Positions 22,811 through 29,826 of a stretch of DNA of 64,000 bases are shown piece by piece (within the stretch, counting starts at the first letter, position 1; the number at the start of each line of letters is the position of its first letter). The notes beneath the pieces are model-generated. The model was not told the origin of the DNA. It was given only the letters and a program-made list of their open reading frames with translations, and searched no databases. A program made the position numbers and the translations under genes. This DNA comes from Ruminococcus flavefaciens (GTDB lineage Bacteria > Bacillota > Clostridia > Oscillospirales > Ruminococcaceae): NCBI GenBank assembly GCA_002309635.1, contig DBXO01000003.1, positions 1 through 64,000 on the forward strand. The letters run 5' to 3'.

Positions 22811-24073
22811 GTGGCAGGTTTCTCTGAGCTTATAAAGAATTTCAGTAAAACAAGAGAATATGTTCGTGATTTCTTCGTTTACGGCTGTAAGGTAAGAAGT
22901 GATTTCGATAAAAAGAGCGTCCGCACTTACGACGACGAAAAGCGACGTGTTGAAAGCTGGATGCAGGATTATATGCGCTATGACGACTCTGTTCACGGCA
23001 GAAGCGTTTCCATATCCGTAGACAGCTGCCATATCTCGGAAAATCCGCTGTATAATGCATATTACTCCAAGAGCTTTACGGATAACGATATAAAGCTGCA
23101 TTTTCTCCTTATGGACATTCTGAATGACGGGCAATGCCGAACTCTCAGGGAGCTTACTGATACTCTCAACAATGAGTATGAGCAGCTTTTTGACGATCAG
23201 ACAGTCCGCAACAAGCTTAAAGAATATACCGAAGAAGGGATAATCGTTGCTGAAAAGCAGGGCAAGACCATGTATTATTCGCTTTCAGCTGCCCGCACAG
23301 ATGAATACATAGAGAAATACAAGGGACTTGCCGACGCTGTGAAGTTCTTCTCGGAAGCTCCCGATTTCGGCGTTATCGGCAACAGCATAATGAAAGCTGT
23401 AGGTATAAAGAATGAGCTCTTTCATATAAAGCATAATTATATGATACACGCCCTTGAAGATATACTTGTTCCCGATATACTGGCAGCTATCGATGATAAG
23501 AGCGGTATCATAATAAAGAAGTTCGCAGTAAGGGCTGACGATGAACCTGCGGAGGAAACAATAATACCTATGCAGATAATTGTTTCCGTTCAGACGGGCA
23601 GACGGTATATTGCCGCATATGTACCGAAAACACGCAGGTTCTCCACATACAGGCTTGACAGGGTAAAGCAGATCAATAGAAACATCATATGCACTGACTA
23701 TGACAGATTAAAAGAGCGCTATGATGTGAATATACGGCGATGTTTCGGAGTTTCCTTCGGTGACCGCCGTGAAGTCGGAACAGTCAATGCCATAAAGATA
23801 ACATTTACTGTTGACGAGAAAAGGGAGTTCTTCATAATAGAACGTCTTGAACGTGAAAAGCGCTGTGCTGTGCTTGAAAAGACAGGAGAAGGTCTGTACA
23901 CTCTTACTGCCGATGTGTTCGATCCAAATGAGATAATGCACTGGGCAAAGACCTTTATCGGGCGAATAGTTTCAATTGAAGGCGGTACTCAGAAGGTCAG
24001 AATGCGTTTTTACAACGACATCCGCAGAATGTATCGAATGTACGGAGGTATTGAAGATGAACATATTCAGTGA
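22811..24073 (+). CDS. WYL-domain regulator, first of a tandem pair
   Basis: 420 residues starting with GTG at 22811 after AAGGAAAGGGAGTG. An N-terminal helical segment is followed by a winged-helix domain at about 90-165 (LHFLLMDILNDGQCRTLRELTDTL, then LKEYTEEGIIVAEKQGKTMYYSL). A WYL sensor domain has IPMQIIVSVQTGRRYIAAYVPKTRRFSTYRLDRVKQI, and a WYL C-terminal domain ends in the IMHWAKTFIGRIVSIEG strand-helix. The tandem arrangement with a second WYL protein recalls PafB/PafC, which respond to single-stranded nucleic acid. Divergent position to rtcB-DUF2828 suggests that the pair senses RNA damage products and controls the repair operon; this is inference. It overlaps the next gene by 17 bp. 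Confidence 0.85.
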   Translation: MAGFSELIKNFSKTREYVRDFFVYGCKVRSDFDKKSVRTYDDEKRRVESWMQDYMRYDDSVHGRSVSISVDSCHISENPLYNAYYSKSFTDNDIKLHFLLMDILNDGQCRTLRELTDTLNNEYEQLFDDQTVRNKLKEYTEEGIIVAEKQGKTMYYSLSAARTDEYIEKYKGLADAVKFFSEAPDFGVIGNSIMKAVGIKNELFHIKHNYMIHALEDILVPDILAAIDDKSGIIIKKFAVRADDEPAEETIIPMQIIVSVQTGRRYIAAYVPKTRRFSTYRLDRVKQINRNIICTDYDRLKERYDVNIRRCFGVSFGDRREVGTVNAIKITFTVDEKREFFIIERLEREKRCAVLEKTGEGLYTLTADVFDPNEIMHWAKTFIGRIVSIEGGTQKVRMRFYNDIRRMYRMYGGIEDEHIQ

Positions 24074-25040
24074 GATATATGGTACATATTTCCGTATAGC
24101 TGCGAAGCTTCTAGGAAAAGATAGCAGTGATGAAAAGACAGTCCGTGAAACTGTACTGCGTGACGGCTTCCGTGATTCTGTGCTTTTTCTGCCTCAGAAG
24201 CTTATCCCAGGTGGTGAAGACTGGGGCCTTTTCAGACGTGACGAAGATAAATCTTTGAGTCGTATAACGAAAAAAGCACCTGTGAAGGTGCTGACAAAAT
24301 TGCAAAAGATGTGGTTGAAAGCAAAGCTCTCTGATCCGAGAGTAAGGCTTTTCCTTGAAGACGAGGTTATAGAGAACTTAAAAGAGGAGCTGGCTGATGT
24401 AAAACCTCTGTACCGCCATGAGCATTTCAGACTTACGGACAGATATACCGACCACGATGACTATTCCGATGAGAAATATGTTGCTAATTTCCGAGCAGCT
24501 CTTGATGCTGTAAAGAACAGGCGTATAGTCGATATACGCTTTAAAACAGGACGCGGTAAACACGCAAGCGGCAGATTTGTACTTCTGAAAATAGAGTTCT
24601 CACCGAAGAACGGCAAATTCCGTGCATACTGCTATCTTCTCAGGAATGATAAAATACGCAGCAGCGGTCTTATAAATATCGGACGTATATGCAGCATAAC
24701 TGATACCGGAAGAATATTCCGCACACCGGTTTCCATTGATGACTATTTCAGAAGCCGCAAATGCAAAGAACCTGCTGTTATAAGAGTGACCAACGAACGA
24801 AACGGTGTTGAGCGATTTATGCTGGAATTTGCCTCGTTTGAAAAGCATACTGTACGGGATCTTGAAAAGAACGAGTATACTGTGGAGCTATGGTACGATG
24901 AACAGGACGAAACAGAGGTGCTTATAATGCTGCTCAGCTTCGGACCTGTTATTGAGATACTCGGTCCTTACAATCTGCGCTCACAGGCTAAGGAACGTCT
25001 TGAAAGGCAGTATAAGCTTCTTTACGGTAATAATGAATAG
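24057..25040 (+). CDS. WYL-domain regulator, second of a tandem pair
   Basis: 327 residues. The chosen ATG 24057 has GGAGG 8 bp upstream inside the previous gene; the frame is open further back to 23976 but that start has no such site. The N-terminal half (FSEIYGTYFRIAAKLLGKD) is helical without an obvious DNA-binding motif. The WYL domain covers about 145-230 (ALDAVKNRRIVDIRFKTG, KIEFSPKNGKFRAYCYLLRNDKIRSSGLINIGRI), followed by the C-terminal VELWYDEQDETEVLIMLLSFGPVIEILGP and a final helix. It is translationally coupled to the first WYL gene and probably works as a heteromer with it. Confidence 0.8.
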   Translation: MNIFSEIYGTYFRIAAKLLGKDSSDEKTVRETVLRDGFRDSVLFLPQKLIPGGEDWGLFRRDEDKSLSRITKKAPVKVLTKLQKMWLKAKLSDPRVRLFLEDEVIENLKEELADVKPLYRHEHFRLTDRYTDHDDYSDEKYVANFRAALDAVKNRRIVDIRFKTGRGKHASGRFVLLKIEFSPKNGKFRAYCYLLRNDKIRSSGLINIGRICSITDTGRIFRTPVSIDDYFRSRKCKEPAVIRVTNERNGVERFMLEFASFEKHTVRDLEKNEYTVELWYDEQDETEVLIMLLSFGPVIEILGPYNLRSQAKERLERQYKLLYGNNE

Positions 25041-25055
25041 TATCGGGGTGATTCA

Positions 25056-25220
25056 ATGAATGATAGACTCTTTACTGTTGTAGCAGGTGTAAACGGAGTT
25101 GGAAAAAGCACTTATATTGCTAAACAATGTGAAAATAATAATGATTTGGGACATATAGTTGATCCTGACAAGCTTGCTGTAAAGTATGGCAGTATCATTG
25201 CAGGCGGCAGAGCCGCTTAA
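25056..25220 (+). pseudogene. Truncated P-loop (zeta-toxin-like) ATPase
   Basis: 54 codons from ATG 25056 (GGGGTGATTCA upstream), ending at 25220. The frame begins FTVVAGVNGVGKSTYIAK, a Walker A loop, then HIVDPDKLA and AGGRAA. This is the order found in zeta-toxin-like kinases (GxNGxGKST, N/DPDxxA, AGR), whose full length is about 200 residues. The remainder is absent, so this is a truncated relic sitting just after the WYL pair. Confidence 0.6.
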
Positions 25221-25241
25221 TGGTTTTCGGCAACGTTTGAA

Positions 25242-25270
25242 TTGCATTTTCGCAGTTTTTCTGATATAAT
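25242..25270 (+). promoter_or_regulatory. Promoter of the DUF5131-DUF4186 gene
   Basis: TTGCAT, 17-bp spacer, TATAAT, 78 bp before the start codon. Confidence 0.6.
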
Positions 25271-25347
25271 GTATTTGAACCAGACCGTTAGTGTATAAAA
25301 TGTGAAAGCGCCACTATGGAATTATTCACGGCAAAGGAAGCGATAAG

Positions 25348-26454
25348 ATGTCAATATGGAATCCGTGGCATGGCTGCCGCAAAATAAGTGCAGGCTGCGC
25401 GAACTGCTACGTTTACAGGCGTGACGGTAGTATTGGTAAGGACGCTTCTGTCGTTTCTAAAACAGGAGACTATGATCTGCCGCTGAAAAAGAACAGGCAG
25501 GGACAATACAAGCTTACCGCTGATGACGGTATCGTTTTCGCCTGTATGACCTCGGACTTCTTCCTTGAGGAGGCTGACGACTGGCGGCAGGGCTGCTGGG
25601 ATATGATTCGCCAGCGGCAGGATCTGCACTTCCACATCATCACAAAGAGGATAGACCGCTTCGCTGAGTGCATACCGCCTGACTGGGGCGGCGGCTGGGA
25701 TAATGTGACCATATGCTGTACCTGCGAAAATCAGGACAGGACCGATTACAGGCTGCCTGTTTTCCTGAGTCTGCCCATAAAGCACCGCGAGGTCATCTGC
25801 GAGCCAATGATTGGCGGGATAAATATGGAAAAGTACCTTGCAGCCGGGGGCATAGAGCACGTCAGTTGTGGAGGAGAATCTGGAGATAATGCCCGTCCAT
25901 GCGACTTCAGGTGGATACAGGAGGTGCGCCGTGAGTGTATACGCTGCGGCATCCCATTCACGTTCAGACAGACGGGAGCGGTGTTCATAAAGGACGGAAG
26001 GGTATATCATATAGACCGAAAGCTCCATATATCGCAGGCTAAAAAGTCGGGCTACAGCTATATCCCGGATACGGGAATGGCGGACGCCATAAAATACAGA
26101 CTTCCCGACCGGCAGGCATTGTTCGAGAGGCTGAGCAGATCGGATTTCAGAAGCAGATTCCATTTGTCTCAAAAGGATAAAGCATATGTGCTTGAAAAGG
26201 GGACAGAGACCATACGAAGCCATGCACAGGATTTTGTTGAAAAGCGCCTTTCGGCTGAAAATCCCGAGAATGACGGCAAACAGACACCGATGAAAGGACA
26301 TCCTGTTTTTATAGCACAGCATGCAGCCGCCTGCTGCTGCAGGAGCTGTATTGAAAAGTGGCACAATATCCCGTCAGGAAAGGTTCTGACCAAAGGAGAG
26401 CAGGATTATATCGTCGATGTGCTTATGAGCTGGATCGAAAAGGAAATGAAATAA
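25348..26454 (+). CDS. DUF5131-DUF4186 fusion protein (phage Gp37/Gp68-like)
   Basis: 368 residues. Residues 1 to about 240 are DUF5131 (Gp37/Gp68 family): WNPWHGCRKISAGCANCYVYR with the cysteine trio 10/17/20 characteristic of radical-SAM-like iron-sulfur proteins, then FACMTSDFFLEEAD, FHIITKRIDRF, ICEPMIGGIN, CGGESGDNARPC and FTFRQTGAVFIKDGR. Residues about 255-368 match DUF4186: DFRSRFHLSQKDKAYVLEKG, NDGKQTPMKGHPVFIAQHAAACCCRSC and WHNIPSGKVLTKGEQDYIVDVLMSWIE. The two domains are usually separate proteins, so the fusion points to a shared task, probably an oxidative or modification reaction; the substrate is unknown. Own promoter, and a strong terminator follows. Confidence 0.82.
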   Translation: MSIWNPWHGCRKISAGCANCYVYRRDGSIGKDASVVSKTGDYDLPLKKNRQGQYKLTADDGIVFACMTSDFFLEEADDWRQGCWDMIRQRQDLHFHIITKRIDRFAECIPPDWGGGWDNVTICCTCENQDRTDYRLPVFLSLPIKHREVICEPMIGGINMEKYLAAGGIEHVSCGGESGDNARPCDFRWIQEVRRECIRCGIPFTFRQTGAVFIKDGRVYHIDRKLHISQAKKSGYSYIPDTGMADAIKYRLPDRQALFERLSRSDFRSRFHLSQKDKAYVLEKGTETIRSHAQDFVEKRLSAENPENDGKQTPMKGHPVFIAQHAAACCCRSCIEKWHNIPSGKVLTKGEQDYIVDVLMSWIEKEMK

Positions 26455-26490
26455 AAAGAACGTGTTTCTTGTCAAACACGTTCTTTTTTT
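26455..26490. terminator. Bidirectional terminator between convergent genes
   Basis: AAAGAACGTGTTT pairs perfectly (13 bp) with AAACACGTTCTTT, loop CTTGTC, with a T7 run on the plus strand and an A-run on the other side. Confidence 0.85.
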
Positions 26491-26495
26491 CATTT

Positions 26496-27338
26496 TCAGC
26501 TTTCTTCAATGAACATTCCCGTCAGCTTCGGAACATTGAAACGGGCGGTGAATAGTTCGCATTTGCAGAGGAATTCGTAGAATACGTGCCTGCCCTGACC
26601 CGACATGGATTCAAAGTTCCCCTGACCCTTGGCAAGTATCACGTCAGATTCGTCAAGCACTTTTTTCGCTTCATCCGGGAGCATATCATATATGGTGCCT
26701 GCAACGGCTTCTCCGTTGGAAATTATCACGGCATATTTGTCAAGTCCGGTATAGCGGGCATCTTCAGAGGTTGCATCGTTCAAAACGTCTCCACCCCGGA
26801 CCATAGCCCTGACTGTGAGCTGCGGAAATCTTTTTTTCAGCTGTTCAAGCATGAGCTTGTCAAGAACTATCTCACCGCAATTGTCGCAGATAAGGAGGAA
26901 AGTCTTTGCACTTGCGCAATTGCGCAGAAAGGACTCATAGGTCGTTTTGTCGTCTTCACGCATATCTGTGCTGCGGAACAGACTCAGGAATTCATCACGG
27001 TCAATGCTGTTCATAGCTCCGAAGTCGATGTAATTACCTATACGTGCCATTATCATAGCTTTTGCCAACGGGTCTCCGGCAGCTCTGATCTCACTGCGAA
27101 GGCTGTTTTCCATAGAGAGAACGAAGTCGTTATACTGCCTTTTAACGGCACTGTAATCAGCGCTCCTGCCGAAATATCTGTTATGCACCTTGTTGAAAAG
27201 ATACACCATATAAGGACTTGTATCGTTCTCTTTCCGGTTGTCGAGAAGCGACCTTATCTCTGCAAGGAATTCGGCATTATCGGTCTTTTTTTTCTGACGT
27301 TCATACAGGCATTCTGCGCAGTTTTGCGAAATCCGCAT
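26496..27338 (-). CDS. DUF89 / ARMT1-like metal-dependent damage-control phosphatase
   Basis: 280 residues. The N-terminal CAECLYER motif is the CxxC pair of the bacterial and archaeal DUF89 subfamily. The core shows FLLICDNCGEIVLDKLML (metal-binding Asp and Asn), VRGGDVLNDATSEDA, VIISNGEAVAGT and VILAKGQGNFESM with the conserved KGQGNFE. DUF89 enzymes dephosphorylate damaged or over-produced phosphometabolites. It is convergent with the DUF5131-DUF4186 gene. ATG 27338 is followed by MRISQNC; the upstream AAGGAGACAACT gives the ribosome binding site. Confidence 0.85.
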   Translation of the reverse strand: MRISQNCAECLYERQKKKTDNAEFLAEIRSLLDNRKENDTSPYMVYLFNKVHNRYFGRSADYSAVKRQYNDFVLSMENSLRSEIRAAGDPLAKAMIMARIGNYIDFGAMNSIDRDEFLSLFRSTDMREDDKTTYESFLRNCASAKTFLLICDNCGEIVLDKLMLEQLKKRFPQLTVRAMVRGGDVLNDATSEDARYTGLDKYAVIISNGEAVAGTIYDMLPDEAKKVLDESDVILAKGQGNFESMSGQGRHVFYEFLCKCELFTARFNVPKLTGMFIEES

Positions 27339-27388
27339 AGTTGTCTCCTTATGGGCTTATAGTGTGATTTATGGTTGATACTGTGCTT

Positions 27389-29530
27389 TTAAAGCTTAAC
27401 TATCTCGATATTCATGCTTATTCTCGGCTCAGTGGTGAGCGAATGGGTAAATACTGCACGAAGCTCCTCCACGTAGTCGTTGACCTCCACCTTATAGATA
27501 TGAGATGAACCACAGGTAATGGTTATTGGCTCGCCGAGCTGCTTTTCCCTGTCATATAGGGTGAGCGTTACAGGATATTTGTCACCGTAGATCTCGTTGC
27601 TGGGAACTGTAATCTCCACATACTTGACAAATCCGTATGGCTTTGCAGATACAGAGGCGCCGTTGGTGACGTGTACAAGATCTGACTCGTCAAGCTTTAA
27701 GGGCTGTCTGCATTCGTGAAGATCTGATACTGTATGGAAGTAGTTTTCTCTCGTGTCGTTTGGGTCGGCGGCCTTATTGTCCCTGAGGTAGAAATCAAAC
27801 TTATCATCGACTATGATATGCAGATTGTTCATACCAAGCCCGCTGAGGGCATTTTTTACCTTTGCGTTTTCAACGAGATAATCCACGTTGACGTCAGAGC
27901 AGTCCACAAACTTGATCTTTGGCGTGATATAGCCGTTTGCACTGAAATCTCCACTTACGATTATGTGCCTTACCTCATAGCAGTTCTCAAATAAAAGGTT
28001 CAGGCCGCCGTTTATTACAAGGAAATTAGGTGAGGTATTGGCTGCCGAGCCAAGATTGCAGGATTTGAACGATGCTTTTGCACTGTTTCGCTTCAAAGCA
28101 GTTGTTTTTATGAGCGTGCTCGTGCCTCTTATCTCAAAACGCGAAGCAATGCAAAGAGCCTGAGGAGAGTTTGATTCGCCCGAGGAGTTTGCCTGATCGG
28201 AGGAGGGGAAATCAAAGAAGAATACATTTCCCGAGAGAGGGATTATAGAGCCGCCTATCAGGCATACATTCGCGCCCCTGCTGTAGTAGAATGCGTCGCC
28301 TCTGAATGACTCGATATCCGTATAAATGAACCTCCAGTTCACTGACTGGGAGCAGTTAAGAACGAACAGCTGACACGGAACTTCAGCTGTTCCGCAGTTC
28401 GATATCTTACAGAAAGCAAAGGTTATCTCCGAAAGCATAACGTCAGAGCTGAGAGAATTCAGTATTTTATGACAGTGCTGGAACGAACAGGAATTGAACT
28501 GGAGTCTCTGTACTCCGAAGCCGTTATCCTTGATATTCATAATGGTATTCTTGTTGTTTCCCTCAAATTCTATGCCTGTAAAGGTAGTGAATCCGAAAAC
28601 CATCTGATTGTCGAACAGAACATCTCCTGTAAACTTAATGGTAGTGCTTTCTCTGCCGTCGCCTCTTACTTCAAACATTGCCGCGTTGACGCCCAGCTGG
28701 TCATCGACAATGGTATCCGAGATAAGGTATTTGCCGCTTGGGATATAGATCCCTCTTGTGTGCTTCCATGTTTTGGAGGATGGACCTGCGTCATATGCGG
28801 CTTTGAAGAGCTTTCGGAAAGCAAGGGTATCATCGTTGACTCCGTCGCCGACTGCGCCGTAGTCAAGGGGGCTGAGATATTCGACAGTCTCACCGGAGAT
28901 GTCCAAATCGCCGTCTGCGCCGAAATCCTGCGGCGTAAGATAGCCCAATGCGCCGGTGATATCGCCGGTATCGCCCGAGTTGCCGTTATCGCCTGAGTTG
29001 CCGGTGTCGCCCGAGTTGCCGTTATCGCCTGAATTGCCGGTATCGCCTGAGTTACCGGTATCGCCTGAATTGCCGGTATCGCCTGAGTTGCCGGTGTCGC
29101 CTGAATTACCGGTGTCGCCAGAGTTGCCGGTGTCACCCGAGTTACCAGTGTCACCTGAGTTGCCGGTGTCCGAATGAGTTGACATATATGCATAGTAAGC
29201 AAGGATTTTTGAGGCGTCAACTGCGTCTATCTGTCCGTCATGGTTGTAATCCGCCGCGAGCTTCTGTGCTTCTGTAAAGCCGCCGTCATTTTTGGTTGAT
29301 ATCTTGGCATAATAGGAGAGTACCTTTGAAGCGTCAACGGCATCGATGATACCGTTATTATCCACATCTCCGAGGGTGTATGCGGGCTTTGCATCTTCAG
29401 TTGAAGTAGCGTTCACCGTCTTCTGTTCCTCTGCGGCTGCCGGGACGGCAGGTGAAAGGTTTAATGTCTGCATTGCTCCGAATGACATTGCGAATGCAGT
29501 CAATACTGCAATTACTCTTTTTTTAATCAT
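27389..29530 (-). CDS. Secreted dockerin protein with pectate-lyase-type beta-helix
   Basis: 713 residues. Signal peptide 1-33 (KKRVIAVLTAFAMSFGAMQ...AAAEE). A type I dockerin at about 52-121 has both calcium loops (DVDNNGIIDAVDASKVL and DYNHDGQIDAVDASKIL), placed at the N-terminal side, which is unusual. A Gly-Asn-Ser-Gly-Asp linker of six-residue repeats (about 122-193) follows. The C-terminal 500 residues form a right-handed beta-helix starting YLSPLDYGAVGDGVNDDTLAFRKLF, the Pectate_lyase_3 entry motif, with YIPSGKYLISDTI and repeated short strands. It is likely cellulosome-attached and acts on pectin or another acidic polysaccharide; the substrate cannot be read from sequence. Promoter at 29689-29717. 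Confidence 0.82.
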   Translation of the reverse strand: MIKKRVIAVLTAFAMSFGAMQTLNLSPAVPAAAEEQKTVNATSTEDAKPAYTLGDVDNNGIIDAVDASKVLSYYAKISTKNDGGFTEAQKLAADYNHDGQIDAVDASKILAYYAYMSTHSDTGNSGDTGNSGDTGNSGDTGNSGDTGNSGDTGNSGDTGNSGDTGNSGDNGNSGDTGNSGDNGNSGDTGDITGALGYLTPQDFGADGDLDISGETVEYLSPLDYGAVGDGVNDDTLAFRKLFKAAYDAGPSSKTWKHTRGIYIPSGKYLISDTIVDDQLGVNAAMFEVRGDGRESTTIKFTGDVLFDNQMVFGFTTFTGIEFEGNNKNTIMNIKDNGFGVQRLQFNSCSFQHCHKILNSLSSDVMLSEITFAFCKISNCGTAEVPCQLFVLNCSQSVNWRFIYTDIESFRGDAFYYSRGANVCLIGGSIIPLSGNVFFFDFPSSDQANSSGESNSPQALCIASRFEIRGTSTLIKTTALKRNSAKASFKSCNLGSAANTSPNFLVINGGLNLLFENCYEVRHIIVSGDFSANGYITPKIKFVDCSDVNVDYLVENAKVKNALSGLGMNNLHIIVDDKFDFYLRDNKAADPNDTRENYFHTVSDLHECRQPLKLDESDLVHVTNGASVSAKPYGFVKYVEITVPSNEIYGDKYPVTLTLYDREKQLGEPITITCGSSHIYKVEVNDYVEELRAVFTHSLTTEPRISMNIEIVKL
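28957..29172 (-). repeat. Tandem 18-bp repeats encoding the GDTGNS linker
   Basis: About eleven 18-bp units coding for Gly-Asp-Thr/Asn-Gly-Asn-Ser. Units differ mainly at third codon positions, so the flexible linker is kept at the protein level; copy number may vary by slippage. Confidence 0.75.
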
Positions 29531-29688
29531 ACTTTAATACCCCTTTCCGAAATATAAGCTGTTTTTATGATAGTTGATCCTTCATGCTGCATTCTGCCGA
29601 CAAGGGAGCTGACATCGGCATTCAATATAAGTATGCAGCTTTTTTTCATATTTATTAATAATATTACGGCGTATCAAACTTTGTCCTT

Positions 29689-29717
29689 ATATTACCACAA
29701 TTTGCGTTTAAAGTCAA
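29689..29717 (-). promoter_or_regulatory. Promoter of the beta-helix dockerin gene
   Basis: Minus strand TTGACT, 17-bp spacer, TAATAT, about 160 bp upstream of the start, giving a long leader. Confidence 0.5.
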
Positions 29718-29775
29718 TAGATAAATATTTAACAAGCCCCTGTACGGGAGCTTTTATCGTTATATCGTTAAACAT

Positions 29776-29811
29776 AAAAAGCCATGCAGGGAAGCGTTCC
29801 CTGCATGGCTT
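29776..29811 (-). terminator. Terminator of the sigma/anti-sigma-dockerin operon
   Basis: AAGCCATGCAGGGAA pairs perfectly (15 bp) with TTCCCTGCATGGCTT around a 3-nt loop; on the minus strand TTTATG follows. Confidence 0.85.
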
Positions 29812-29826
29812 CTGAGGGGTAAAAAC

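Noticed and set aside
25351..26364. A 337-codon open frame antisense to the DUF5131-DUF4186 gene.
   Set aside because: The plus-strand protein has two recognisable conserved domains; the antisense frame has none and no start signal.
26586..27362. A 258-codon open frame antisense to the DUF89 gene.
   Set aside because: Shadow of a conserved gene; no ribosome binding site or recognisable domain.
28957..29172. Regular 18-bp repeats that could be mistaken for a CRISPR-like or minisatellite array; the opposite strand also has a long open frame of PVSPELP repeats.
   Set aside because: Units are contiguous without spacers, keep the frame of the dockerin protein and vary at third codon positions; the antisense frame is a by-product of the repeat.
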